Positions 41,481 through 49,011 of a stretch of 64,000 nt of DNA are shown here, in pieces (positions within the stretch are counted from its first letter, which is position 1; every line of letters starts with the position of its first letter). The notes beneath the pieces were generated by a model. It did no database searches, was not told where the DNA came from, and was given only the letters and a program-made list of their open reading frames with translations. A program made the translations under genes and the position numbers. The stretch covers positions 186,001 through 250,000 of the forward strand of contig NZ_BAAAUX010000016.1 of assembly GCF_039534165.1 (NCBI RefSeq), read 5' to 3'. The stretch comes from Saccharopolyspora_D taberi (GTDB lineage: Bacteria; Actinomycetota; Actinomycetes; Mycobacteriales; Pseudonocardiaceae).

Positions 41481-42007
41481 CGCCGCTCCTTGGCCGCTCC
41501 CAGGGACACCGACACCTTCGGCGGTCGCTGCACCGGCAGCTCCCCGACGGTCTCCCGCACCGTGCTCGTGACCCGGTCCAGCAGGTCACCGGTCTGCCGG
41601 AACCGCGCGGTCGCCCGGACCCGCACCTTCCGGCGGTCGGCGGTGACGGTCGCACCCGCGACGCCGTCCTCGGCGCGCACGTGGTGGCCGACCAGCCGGG
41701 CCAGCGACCGCGGATCCGTGGTGACGGTGACCTCCGGCGCCGGGTCGTGCAACCGGATCTCCTTGCGCCCGGCGGAGAACCCGACCAGCAGCAGCACCAG
41801 CCCGACCACCCCAACGCCCGCCGCGGTCACCATGACCGCGGGCTGGTTCCACGCCAGCGAGTCGAGCGCCGACCGGACCGCGCCCCAGGGAACGAGCAGC
41901 CGGTCGCCGCGCGCCCAGGCCCACGCGGTCTCCACGGCCAGCAGCCCACCGGCCGCCGCGAGGGCCAGCCCGAGTACCGCGGTGATCAGCCGCACCAGCG
42001 CGCGCAT
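41477..42007 (-). CDS. DUF6286-like membrane protein of the Asp23 cluster
   Basis: 176 residues. Two membrane segments (LITAVLGLALAAAGGLLAVE and VMVTAAGVGVVGLVLLLVGF) are followed by a basic cytosolic domain (VTVTTDPRSLARLVGHHVRAEDGVAGATVTADRRKVRVRA). Such domains pair with Asp23 proteins in actinobacteria. It starts four bases after the preceding gene's stop and overlaps AmaP by four bases. Confidence 0.8.
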   Translation of the reverse strand: MRALVRLITAVLGLALAAAGGLLAVETAWAWARGDRLLVPWGAVRSALDSLAWNQPAVMVTAAGVGVVGLVLLLVGFSAGRKEIRLHDPAPEVTVTTDPRSLARLVGHHVRAEDGVAGATVTADRRKVRVRATARFRQTGDLLDRVTSTVRETVGELPVQRPPKVSVSLGAAKERR

Positions 42008-42011
42008 CGGC

Positions 42012-42392
42012 TCACCCCACCCGCCGCGGCCGGGCCGCGGGCACCATCGCGGCCACCGTCACGTCCACGGTCCGGACCTGGCAGCCCGCGAGGCGGTCCA
42101 GCTCCGAGCCGACGCGCTCGCGCATCTCGCGCACCGTCGTCCGCACCGGGGAGGGGTAGTGCAGCACCACCTCCAGCCGGACCCGCAGCTCCTGGTCCGG
42201 TCCGGACAGCTGCGCGCTCGCGCCGTGCTCGCCCAGCCCGACCCCCGCGATCCGGCGGCGCACCCGGGCCCCGGCCGCGACCTCGTCGGCCGCGTGCTCG
42301 GCGATCTTGCGCAGCACGACGCGGCTGATGTCGAGCCCGCCGCGCTCGGCGGGATCGGGCAGCCGGCCGCCGTTCGCGTCCGCCTGGCTCAC
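42012..42392 (-). CDS. Asp23/Gls24 family protein (small)
   Basis: 126 residues. SRVVLRKIAEHAADEVAAGARVRRR is the first helix of the Asp23 fold and VRLEVVLHYPSPVRTTVREMRERVGSELDRLAG matches its second half. It is soluble. GTG 42392 overlaps the DUF2273 stop by four bases (GTGA). Asp23 proteins are membrane-associated scaffolds induced by alkaline or envelope stress. Confidence 0.85.
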   Translation of the reverse strand: MSQADANGGRLPDPAERGGLDISRVVLRKIAEHAADEVAAGARVRRRIAGVGLGEHGASAQLSGPDQELRVRLEVVLHYPSPVRTTVREMRERVGSELDRLAGCQVRTVDVTVAAMVPAARPRRVG

Positions 42393-42568
42393 TTGTCGCG
42401 CCCCCGGCCGAAGATGTCGCCGATCTCCAGCTCGCCGTCGAGCACCCGCCCGACCACCAGCCCCAGCGCCCCCACCGCCAGTGCGATGAGGAATCCGGCG
42501 AAGCCGCCGACCGCGGCGGCTGTGCCGAGGATCAGACCCCCCAACAACCCAGTCTGCGTCGCAGTCAT
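42389..42568 (-). CDS. DUF2273-like small membrane protein
   Basis: 59 residues, shorter than 60. It reads MTATQTGLLGGLILGTAAAV, GGFAGFLIALAVGALGLVVG, then RVLDGELEIGDIFGRGRDK. It has two hydrophobic segments, and an AGGAAGG ribosome-binding site precedes the ATG. Small proteins of this type sit beside Asp23 genes in many Gram-positives. First gene of the four-gene operon that continues to 40857. Confidence 0.82.
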   Translation of the reverse strand: MTATQTGLLGGLILGTAAAVGGFAGFLIALAVGALGLVVGRVLDGELEIGDIFGRGRDK

Positions 42569-42619
42569 TTGTTCTTACCTTCCTGTGGTCGTTATGCGTG
42601 GGTGGTTGCTTGGCGGAAC

Positions 42620-42704
42620 CTCAGACGCCGCCTCGCTGCGGGATCTTTTTCCCACGTATGTCCAATACGAGGGAAAAAGCTGTCCTCGCGAGGCGACGCC
42701 TGAG
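42620..42704. repeat. Nested inverted-repeat element, 85 bases
   Basis: Three stacked stems can fold: an outer 17-base stem with two mismatches (42620-42636 with 42688-42704), a middle perfect nine-base stem (CTTTTTCCC 42645-42653 with GGGAAAAAG 42671-42679) and an inner five-base stem (42655-42659 with 42665-42669). It lies in the 226-base gap between the J-domain gene and the DUF2273 gene, on the 5' side of the latter. It may be a structured leader, a small RNA or a miniature mobile element. Confidence 0.6.
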
Positions 42705-42737
42705 AACCCGCGGGTGGTTCTGTTGCGTTGGTGGGCT

Positions 42738-42754
42738 AAGCGGCTTCGCCGCTT
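42738..42754 (-). terminator. Hairpin after the J-domain gene
   Basis: AAGCGGC (42738-42744) and GCCGCTT (42748-42754) form a perfect seven-base stem with loop TTC, 41 bases past the J-domain stop. It probably ends the 43854-42795 operon, separating it from the DUF2273 operon. Confidence 0.5.
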
Positions 42755-42794
42755 GAGGGCGATGGTTGGTTTGGGCCATAACGCCTCCTGGGCT

Positions 42795-43055
42795 TCATCG
42801 AACCCTGGGGTGGCGGCGGAGGCGGTTGGCCAGGAGGCAGAGGCGGTTGGTCAGGCGGCGGAGGCGGGGGCGCTGCACGACGACGACCGGGGCGTCGTAG
42901 CGGGGGTCGTCCCGTTGCTCGTCCCGTTTCCGCTGGCGGGCGCGCAGGGCGGCGAGGCCGGTGGCGAAGACCTCCGGATCTCCGCCGCGGTCCGGGTGGT
43001 TGGCCCGCGCGAAGGCGCGGATCTCCGCCCTCGCCGCCGCGTCCCGCGCGGTCAT
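42795..43055 (-). CDS. Short J-domain protein of the Asp23 cluster
   Basis: 86 residues. The J-domain signature HPD is in RANHPDRGGDPEVFATGLAALR, preceded by ARDAAARAEIRAFARA; the rest is a basic tail (RLRRLTNRLCLLANRLRRH). J-domains activate DnaK; a minimal one here could recruit DnaK to the envelope-stress scaffold. ATG overlaps the previous stop (ATGA). The domain is short for a canonical DnaJ, lacking the G/F and zinc parts. Confidence 0.75.
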   Translation of the reverse strand: MTARDAAARAEIRAFARANHPDRGGDPEVFATGLAALRARQRKRDEQRDDPRYDAPVVVVQRPRLRRLTNRLCLLANRLRRHPRVR

Positions 43056-43339
43056 CGGGCACCCGCCTGCTCGACGTCGACCACGGTGATGTCGACCGGT
43101 CCGGGAGCGCCCGCCCGCTCCGCCGCGGCCCGCAGCTCGGCGACGATCTCCGGCAGCGGCCGGTCCAGCCCCAGCACCACGCCGATCTCGGTGCCCTCGT
43201 CGCGGATCCGCACGCCGGTGACCCGCCTGCCGGGCAGGGGGGTCGCGATCACGCCGTGGGCGCCGCCGTCCAGCCGGAGCACGCTCGGGTGCCCCAGCGC
43301 GGCCGCGGCCACCCGGTCGGCCGCCTGCTGCTCGGTCAT
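43052..43339 (-). CDS. Small Asp23-cluster protein (Asp23/Gls24-like)
   Basis: 95 residues. The N-terminus TEQQAADRVAAAALGHPSVLRLDGGAHGV, then VTGVRIRDEGTEIGVVLGLDRPLPEIVAELRAAAERAG, resembles a half Asp23 domain. It is soluble. ATG at 43339 is nine bases after the previous gene's stop. Function not otherwise assigned. Confidence 0.75.
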   Translation of the reverse strand: MTEQQAADRVAAAALGHPSVLRLDGGAHGVIATPLPGRRVTGVRIRDEGTEIGVVLGLDRPLPEIVAELRAAAERAGAPGPVDITVVDVEQAGAR

Positions 43340-43347
43340 CGAACAGG

Positions 43348-43854
43348 TCACTCCACCCTGGACGTGGCGGTGCCGTTGCCGCCGCCCTCCTCGCCGTCCT
43401 CGGAGGGCAGGTGGATGTCGTTGACCGAGATGTTGACCTCGATGACCTCCAGCCCGGTCATCCGCTCCACCGCGGTGATCACGTTGCGCCGCACCGCGCG
43501 GGCGAGGTCCACGATGGACGCGCCGTACTCCACGACGATGTCCAGGTCGACCGCGGCCTGCTTCTCGCCGACCTCCACCTGCACGCCCGAGGTGGAGGAA
43601 GTGCCGCTGCCGCCGGGGATCCGCTCGCGGATCGCGCCGAAGGCCCGCGAGACCCCGCCGCCCATCGCGTGCACACCGGAGATCTCGCGCGCGGCGATCC
43701 CGGCGATCTTCTGCACCACCGAGGCCGCGATCGTGGTCTTGCCCTGCGAGGTCTCGTCGGCCAGACGGGCGGGCGAACCGCCCGCGCGGGACTCGGGAAC
43801 CCGCTTGGACTCGGCGTTCTCGGACTGCGTCGAACCGGTTTGCGCTTGCGTCAT
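43348..43854 (-). CDS. Asp23/Gls24 family envelope stress response protein
   Basis: 168 residues. After an unstructured Ser/Thr/Gly-rich N-terminus, the Asp23 domain is complete: KTTIAASVVQKIAGIAAREISGVHAMGGG, then VQVEVGEKQAAVDLDIVVEYGASIVDLARAVRRNVITAVERMTGLEVIEVNISVNDIHLP, the classic signature. AAAGGA precedes the ATG. First gene of a three-gene operon ending with the J-domain protein. It should assemble with AmaP at the membrane. Confidence 0.94.
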   Translation of the reverse strand: MTQAQTGSTQSENAESKRVPESRAGGSPARLADETSQGKTTIAASVVQKIAGIAAREISGVHAMGGGVSRAFGAIRERIPGGSGTSSTSGVQVEVGEKQAAVDLDIVVEYGASIVDLARAVRRNVITAVERMTGLEVIEVNISVNDIHLPSEDGEEGGGNGTATSRVE

Positions 43855-44040
43855 GGGAAAATCCTTTCCGCACCTCCCGCCGCCGTGCCCGGCGGGTCTG
43901 TCAGAAGATCAGATGCGCACGGAGCCGGAGCTCTGTCGGCGCCGTGACCCAACTCACCTGTTCGAGTGACCCGGGCGTCTGCGCGCCGCGCCAGAACCCT
44001 AGGTTCTGCGCCGGTCGCCCGCTCGCCGGTCACCACCGCC

Positions 44041-44598
44041 TCAGCCCGGCGGCTCGACGTCGGCGATCCGGATCCACACCGCCGGGGCCGCCGCACCGAG
44101 CGCCTCGCGCAGCGCCGCGGTCAGCTCCCGCCGGATCCGCTCCGCCTCGACCGGGGCGGGCAGCCGGTAGCGGACCATCAGGTCCACCCGGACCTCGTCC
44201 ACGTCGCCGGTGCACCCGCGCAGGTGAACGCCGGGGTGGCCGGTCAGGATCTCCAGGCACAGCCGCCGGGTCAGCAGCAGCACCGCCTGCGGCAGGATCC
44301 GCAGCGTGCCGCCGTCCTGGGCGAGCTCCACCGGCGTCGAACCCGATCCGGCGCGGATGCCGCGCACCGTCGTCAGCGCCCGCTCGACCAGCCCGTGCGG
44401 CGGCTCCACCGGGACCTCCGCCGCCCGCCGCACCGGTGCCCAGGCCGCGTCCAGCTCGGCCAGCTCGGCCTGGCAGTACCGGCATTCGCGGACGTGCGCG
44501 GCCAGCTCCGGCGGACCGCCGTCGGACTGGAGGGCCACCAGCTCGACGACGGTGCGACCGCAGGGCAACGTCGGGTCGGCGGAGGAGCGGTCAGTCAT
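44041..44598 (-). CDS. Zinc-finger plus Asp23-like protein, probable anti-sigma partner
   Basis: 185 residues. The N-terminal region LPCGRTVVELVALQSDGGPPELAAHVRECRYCQAELAEL has the His-x3-Cys-x2-Cys layout of zinc anti-sigma factors. Residues about 95-180 (RLCLEILTGHPGVHLRGC, VDEVRVDLMVRYRLPAPVEAERIRRELTAALREALG) look like an Asp23 domain. It overlaps the sigma gene by eight bases and is downstream of it, as anti-sigma genes usually are. The fusion suggests the sigma factor is controlled by the Asp23 envelope scaffold. No membrane segment is present. Confidence 0.75.
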   Translation of the reverse strand: MTDRSSADPTLPCGRTVVELVALQSDGGPPELAAHVRECRYCQAELAELDAAWAPVRRAAEVPVEPPHGLVERALTTVRGIRAGSGSTPVELAQDGGTLRILPQAVLLLTRRLCLEILTGHPGVHLRGCTGDVDEVRVDLMVRYRLPAPVEAERIRRELTAALREALGAAAPAVWIRIADVEPPG

Positions 44599-45148
44599 CG
44601 CGCATCTCCTTCAGCCTGGCCAGCAACGCCGCGCGGGCGCGGTGCAGCCGGGAGCGCAGTGCGGCGGCGTTGGTGTCGAGCACCTCGGCGATCTCGTCGT
44701 AACCCATCCCCTCGAACTCGTGCAGCACGAGCGGTACCCGCTGTGAGGGTTCCAGGGTCGCGATCGCCCGGTGCACCATCAGGGCCTCCTCGTTGCGGAC
44801 CGCTTGGCCCTCCGGGTTGCGGTGGTCGGCGAACATCCCGCCGACGGCCTCGTCGGCGGTGTCGAGCGGCACCGTGGGCCTGCGGCGCCGGATCTGGGCC
44901 AGGGCCGCGTTGGTCACCACCCGGTACAGCCAGGTCGAGGGCGCCGCGTCGCCGCGGAACCGGGACAGCGATCGCCAGGCCGACACCCACGCGTCCTGGA
45001 CCGCGTCCTCGGCCTCGGCGGAGTTGCCGAGGATCCGGACCGCGACCCGGTACATCGTCGTGGTGTGGCGGCGGACGAGTTCGTCGAACGCCGCCGGATC
45101 ACCGCGCTGGGCGGCGGCGACCAGCGCCTGATCGGTCGCGGCAGTCAC
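44591..45148 (-). CDS. ECF-type RNA polymerase sigma factor
   Basis: 185 residues. Sigma2: DELVRRHTTTMYRVAVRILGN and AEDAVQDAWVSAWRSLSRFRGDAAPSTWLYRVVTNAALAQIRRRR. Sigma4: RVPLVLHEFEGMGYDEIAEVLDTNAAALRSRLHRARAALL. No C-terminal extension. GTG at 45148 overlaps the stop of the reductase gene upstream (GTGA), so the three genes 45894-44041 form one operon. The downstream zinc-finger/Asp23 protein likely restrains it; the Asp23 cluster is a plausible regulon. Confidence 0.94.
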   Translation of the reverse strand: MTAATDQALVAAAQRGDPAAFDELVRRHTTTMYRVAVRILGNSAEAEDAVQDAWVSAWRSLSRFRGDAAPSTWLYRVVTNAALAQIRRRRPTVPLDTADEAVGGMFADHRNPEGQAVRNEEALMVHRAIATLEPSQRVPLVLHEFEGMGYDEIAEVLDTNAAALRSRLHRARAALLARLKEMRDD

Positions 45149-45894
45149 CCGGGCATTCTCGCGTAGCGCAGCATCAGCAGCGATTCCGCCCGCAGGACCG
45201 AGCGCAGCGCCATCCGCCGCGGGACGGCGGGCCCGGTCGCGGACGCGATCCGGCCCGCGTCGCCCGCGACCAGCAGCGGCGACAGCGTCAGGCACAGCTC
45301 GTCGACCAGGTCGGCCTCGACCAGCGAGCCGAACAGCGTCGGCCCGCCCTCGCAGCCGACGCGGCGCAGGCCGCGCGCGTCGAGCGCGTCGAGCGCCGCG
45401 CGCAGGTCCACCTGCCCGTCGCCGGTGACCACCACGTCGGCCCCTGCGTCGGCCAGCGCGGCGCGCCGGTCGGCGGGGGCCGCCTCGCAGGTCAGCACGA
45501 TCGGCGGGACCAGCGTGTCGGTCAGCAGCGGCGAGTCCGGCGGCAGCGCGGCCGACCGGGTGACCAGCGCGATCGGCGGCACCTCGGACATCCCGCGCCG
45601 GGTCCGGCGCTCGCCGCGGACCTCGGTCCGCCTGACCCCGCGGTAGCCCTCGGTGATCGCGGTGCCGACGCCGACCAGGATCACGTCCGACAGGTCCCGG
45701 ATCAGGCCCAGCAGCCGCTGGTCCTCGGGCGCGGACAGCCCGCGCGACCTGCCCTCCAGGGTCACCGCGCCGTCCAGGCTTGAGACGAAGTTCACCCGGA
45801 CCCACGGGCGTTCCAGCGACTCCGGGTACTCGTAGGTGTCCTCCACCTCGGCGTTGACCTGCGGTGCGCCGTTCACCGGCCAGAGCCTGTCCAC
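45145..45894 (-). CDS. RibD C-terminal-domain (dihydrofolate-reductase-like) pyrimidine reductase
   Basis: 249 residues. It carries the RibD reductase fold: PWVRVNFVSSLDGAVTLEGRSRGLSAPEDQRLLGLIRDLSDVILVGVGTA, then VPPIVLTCEAAPA and RRVGCEGGPTLFGSLVEADLVDELCLTLSPLLVAGDAGR. Members reduce an aminopyrimidine phosphate in riboflavin synthesis or act as DHFR-like enzymes; mycobacterial Rv2671 (from memory) belongs here. It is followed, coupled by overlap, by the sigma factor, which is unrelated in function. Confidence 0.9.
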   Translation of the reverse strand: MDRLWPVNGAPQVNAEVEDTYEYPESLERPWVRVNFVSSLDGAVTLEGRSRGLSAPEDQRLLGLIRDLSDVILVGVGTAITEGYRGVRRTEVRGERRTRRGMSEVPPIALVTRSAALPPDSPLLTDTLVPPIVLTCEAAPADRRAALADAGADVVVTGDGQVDLRAALDALDARGLRRVGCEGGPTLFGSLVEADLVDELCLTLSPLLVAGDAGRIASATGPAVPRRMALRSVLRAESLLMLRYARMPG

Positions 45895-45916
45895 GGGGGC
45901 ATCCCACCACGCCGGT

Positions 45917-45922
45917 TAGGCT
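45917..45922 (+). promoter_or_regulatory. -10 element of a probable leaderless promoter (zapE-like)
   Basis: TAGGCT lies six bases before the ATG at 45929, with no ribosome-binding site. It sits in the 34-base gap to the divergent reductase gene. Confidence 0.45.
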
Positions 45923-45928
45923 CGGCGC

Positions 45929-46957
45929 ATGAGCACCCCGCGGCTGGCCGACCGCCGTCCCGAACTGACTCCGGACGAGATGGTCGACGCGATGACCCCG
46001 CCGCCCCGGTTCGACGAGGTCCGCTTCGACACCTACATCCCGAACCCGGACGAACCCAGCCAGGCCGCGGCGGTCGAGGACTGCCGGGCGTTCGCCGAGC
46101 AGGTGACGGCCGCCTCCGACGGCGGCGGCTCGTGGCTGAAGTCGCTGTTCGGCGGGCGCAAGGCCCCGAAGGGCAAGCCCGGCCTGTACCTCGACGGCGG
46201 GTTCGGCGTCGGCAAGACGCACCTGCTGGCCTCGCTCTGGCACGCGGTGCCCGGCCCGAAGTCCTACGGCACGTTCGTGGAGCTGACGAACCTGGTCGGC
46301 GCGCTCGGCTTCGCCGAGACCGTGCGCAGGCTCTCGGCGCACCGGCTGCTGGCGATCGACGAGTTCGAGCTCGACGACCCCGGCGACACCATGCTGGTGA
46401 CCCAGCTGATCGCCAAGCTCACCGAAGCCGGGGTGCACATCGCGGCGACCTCGAACACGCTGCCGGACAAGCTGGGGGAGGGCCGCTTCGCCGCCGCGGA
46501 CTTCCTGCGCGAGATCCACGCGATGTCGTCCCGGTTCGCGGTGACCCGCGTCGACGGCCCGGACTACCGGCACCGCGGGCTGCCGGACCCGCCGGAGCCG
46601 ATGGGCGAAGCGGAGCTGACCGAGCTGGCCGCGGCGACCGACGGCGCCACCCTCGACGACTTCGAGGAGCTGTGCGGTTTCCTGGCCCGGCTGCACCCGT
46701 CGAAGTACGGGCGGCTGGTCGACGGGGTCGGCGCGGTGCACCTGCGCGGGGTCAGCCCGGCGCCGAACCAGGACGTCGCGCTGCGGGTGGTCGCGCTGGC
46801 CGACCGGCTCTACGACCGGGCGATCCCGGTCCGGGTCTCCGGCGAGCCGCTGTCGGCGCTGTTCACCGAGGAGATGCTGCAGGGCGGCTACCGCAAGAAG
46901 TACCTGCGCGCGACCAGCCGCCTCACCGCGCTCTCCCGCGACCTCGCCAAGTCCTGA
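45929..46957 (+). CDS. zapE: AFG1/ZapE-family ATPase
   Basis: 342 residues. Walker A is GLYLDGGFGVGKTHLLASLW, Walker B LLAIDEFELDDPGDTMLV, sensor region HIAATSNTLPDKLGEGRF. The C-terminal part ends KYLRATSRLTALSRDL. ZapE works at the division ring and helps FtsZ constriction in other bacteria. Adjacent to the RibD-like reductase as in mycobacteria (Rv2671/Rv2670c, from memory). A cluster of two operator-like palindromes begins at the base after its stop. Confidence 0.9.
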   Translation: MSTPRLADRRPELTPDEMVDAMTPPPRFDEVRFDTYIPNPDEPSQAAAVEDCRAFAEQVTAASDGGGSWLKSLFGGRKAPKGKPGLYLDGGFGVGKTHLLASLWHAVPGPKSYGTFVELTNLVGALGFAETVRRLSAHRLLAIDEFELDDPGDTMLVTQLIAKLTEAGVHIAATSNTLPDKLGEGRFAAADFLREIHAMSSRFAVTRVDGPDYRHRGLPDPPEPMGEAELTELAAATDGATLDDFEELCGFLARLHPSKYGRLVDGVGAVHLRGVSPAPNQDVALRVVALADRLYDRAIPVRVSGEPLSALFTEEMLQGGYRKKYLRATSRLTALSRDLAKS

Positions 46958-46993
46958 CTGACCGACCGGTCAGCGATCTGACCGATCGGTTAG
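46958..46993. promoter_or_regulatory. Two tandem TetR-type operators
   Basis: CTGACCGACCGGTCAG (46958-46973; seven-base arms around AC) and CTGACCGATCGGTTAG (46978-46993; arms differ by one base) are 20 bases apart, two helical turns, so a dimer pair could bind one face of the DNA. They precede the FAD monooxygenase start by 34 bases. The TetR gene at 48208-48813 is the nearest candidate regulator. Confidence 0.65.
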
Positions 46994-47027
46994 TGTCGCC
47001 CGAGGTTGATCCGGGAGGGCGGCGGAC

Positions 47028-48245
47028 ATGGGAACAACGAGGTGCTGCGTCGTCGGAGGCGGTCCGGCCGGCATGGTGCTCGGCCTGCTGCTGGCGAGGG
47101 CGGGGGTCGAGGTCACGGTGCTGGAGAAGCACCGCGACTTCCTCCGGGACTTCCGGGGTGACACGGTCCACCCGTCGACGCTGCGGTTGCTCGACGACCT
47201 AGGCCTGGGAGAGCGGTTCGCGGCGATCCCGCACAAGACGCTCGAACAGATGCGGATGCGCATCGGTGACAGCACGGTCGTGGCCGCTGACTTCCGCCGG
47301 ATTCCCGGGCGGCACAAGCACATCGCGATGGTTCCGCAGTGGGACTTCCTCGACCTGCTGGCTTCGGCCGCGGCCGGCGAACCGTCGTTCACGCTGAAGA
47401 TGTGCACCGAGGTCACCGGCGTGCGCATCGAGCGGGGGCGCGCGACCGGTGTGCGCTTCGTCGACGAGAACGGCGCGAGCGGTGAGCTGACCGCCGATCT
47501 CACCGTCGGCTGCGACGGCCGCGACTCGGTGGTCCGGCGCGCGGCGGGGCTGCGGCAGGACGCGTTCGACATCCCGATGGACGTCTGGCAGGTCCGCGTC
47601 CCGGTGGTCCCCGGCGGCGACCACGACGGCCGGGTGTTCGCCCGGTTCGCCGACGGCCAGGTCGCGGTCACGATGGACCGCGGCGAGTACTTCCAGACCT
47701 CCTACCTGATCCGCAAGGGCGACGACGCGCGCCTGCGCGGGCACGACGTCGGCTGGCTGCGCGGCAGGCTCGCCGAGCTGTTCGGCTGGGACGACGCGGT
47801 GCTCGCGGAGATCGGGTCGTGGGACGACGTGAAGCTGCTGGAGACCTCGATGGGCATGCTGCCCCGCTGGTACGCGGAAGGGTTGCTCTGCATCGGAGAC
47901 GCCGCGCACACGATGTCGCCGGTCGGCGGGGTCGGGGTGAACCTGGCGGTCCAGGACGCCGCCGCGGCGGCGCGGATCCTGGCCGGGCCGCTGGGGCGCG
48001 GTGCCGTGACGACCCGCGAGCTGGCGCGGGTCCAGCGGCGGCGGAAGCTGCCCGCGGTGGTGGCGCAGCGGATGCAGGTCGGCGAGCACGAGATGCTGCT
48101 GCGCCCGGCGCTGGACGGCGAGCTCGGTGGCGTGCCGCTGCCGATGCGGATGCTCCAGCGGTTCCCGGTGCTGCGCGGGATCAGCGCGTACCTGGGAGCC
48201 GTCGGGGTCAGGCCGGAGCGGGCCCCGGCTTTCGCACGCCGTTGA
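47028..48245 (+). CDS. FAD-dependent aromatic-ring monooxygenase-like oxidoreductase
   Basis: 405 residues of the PHBH/UbiH family. FAD fold: TRCCVVGGGPAGMVLGLLLARAGVEVTVLEKH; the DG motif LTVGCDGRDSVVRRAAG; and the second FAD motif LLCIGDAAHTMSPVGGVGVNLAVQDA. R-FRGDTVHP near residue 42 holds the ribose-binding segment. Substrate unknown; aromatic or polyketide oxidation and resistance are plausible. The C-terminal 38 bases overlap the convergent TetR gene. Tandem operators precede it. Confidence 0.9.
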   Translation: MGTTRCCVVGGGPAGMVLGLLLARAGVEVTVLEKHRDFLRDFRGDTVHPSTLRLLDDLGLGERFAAIPHKTLEQMRMRIGDSTVVAADFRRIPGRHKHIAMVPQWDFLDLLASAAAGEPSFTLKMCTEVTGVRIERGRATGVRFVDENGASGELTADLTVGCDGRDSVVRRAAGLRQDAFDIPMDVWQVRVPVVPGGDHDGRVFARFADGQVAVTMDRGEYFQTSYLIRKGDDARLRGHDVGWLRGRLAELFGWDDAVLAEIGSWDDVKLLETSMGMLPRWYAEGLLCIGDAAHTMSPVGGVGVNLAVQDAAAAARILAGPLGRGAVTTRELARVQRRRKLPAVVAQRMQVGEHEMLLRPALDGELGGVPLPMRMLQRFPVLRGISAYLGAVGVRPERAPAFARR

Positions 48246-48813
48246 GCACGAACACCTCCAGCTCGTCGGCCGCCGCGGCCAGGTCCAGGTCCGGATCGGC
48301 CAGCCACTGGCTGATCACCCCGTCGATGGCGCCGCCGACGGCCAGCGAGACGGTCTTGGTGTCGAACTCGCGCAGCACGCCCGCCCGCTGCCCGGTGGCC
48401 AGCAGCTCGGCGAGGGTCCGCCAGCGGTCGCCCGCGTCGTGCGAGCCGGGCGCCTTGAGCTTCGTGCCGCCCTTGTCGTCGAGCAGGACCTCGGTGATCA
48501 GCCGGATGTGGCGGCGGTTCTCGCCGCTGTAGGCGACCATCGCGCGGACGTAGGCCAGCACCGCGGCCAGCGGGTCGGCGGCCCGCTCGACGTGCTCGGT
48601 CAGGTACGAACCGAACTGCTCGAAGACGTGCGCGAGGGTGGCTTCGGCCAGCTTCTCCTTGGACCCGAAGTGGTACAGCACCGCGGCCTTGGAGATCCCG
48701 GCGGCCTCGGCGATCGCCGACAGCGAGGTGCCCGGGTAGCCGCGGGTGGAGATCAGCTCGATCGTGCGCTCCATGATCTGCTGCCGCCGCGCCTGCTCGG
48801 TGAACGTGGCCAT
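48208..48813 (-). CDS. TetR-family transcriptional regulator
   Basis: 201 residues. Helix-turn-helix: RTIELISTRGYPGTSLSAIAEAAGISKAAVLYHFGSKEKLAEATL. The ligand domain ends with VGGAIDGVISQWLADPDLDL. ATG 48813 is favoured; the frame extends upstream as a chance ORF. It is convergent with the monooxygenase (38 base overlap) and divergent from the phospholipase gene. Likely regulates the monooxygenase through tandem operators at 46958-46993. Confidence 0.9.
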   Translation of the reverse strand: MATFTEQARRQQIMERTIELISTRGYPGTSLSAIAEAAGISKAAVLYHFGSKEKLAEATLAHVFEQFGSYLTEHVERAADPLAAVLAYVRAMVAYSGENRRHIRLITEVLLDDKGGTKLKAPGSHDAGDRWRTLAELLATGQRAGVLREFDTKTVSLAVGGAIDGVISQWLADPDLDLAAAADELEVFVLNGVRKPGPAPA

Positions 48814-49011
48814 GGCCGCTCCTCGCGATTCGGCGCAGATCGTGCTGACCCGCTCGTCCGATCCTATCCGCGCCGATTCCACCGCGAACGCGTGGTTCGT
48901 TCGGAGCAGTTCCGGAATCGGCGCGGTTCAGGAATCGACGAAAAGCGGTTCGCCGGAGTTTCCGGATCGGTACGATCTCGGCGTCTGTTGTCTGCGGGAG
49001 AGCAGGATCGG

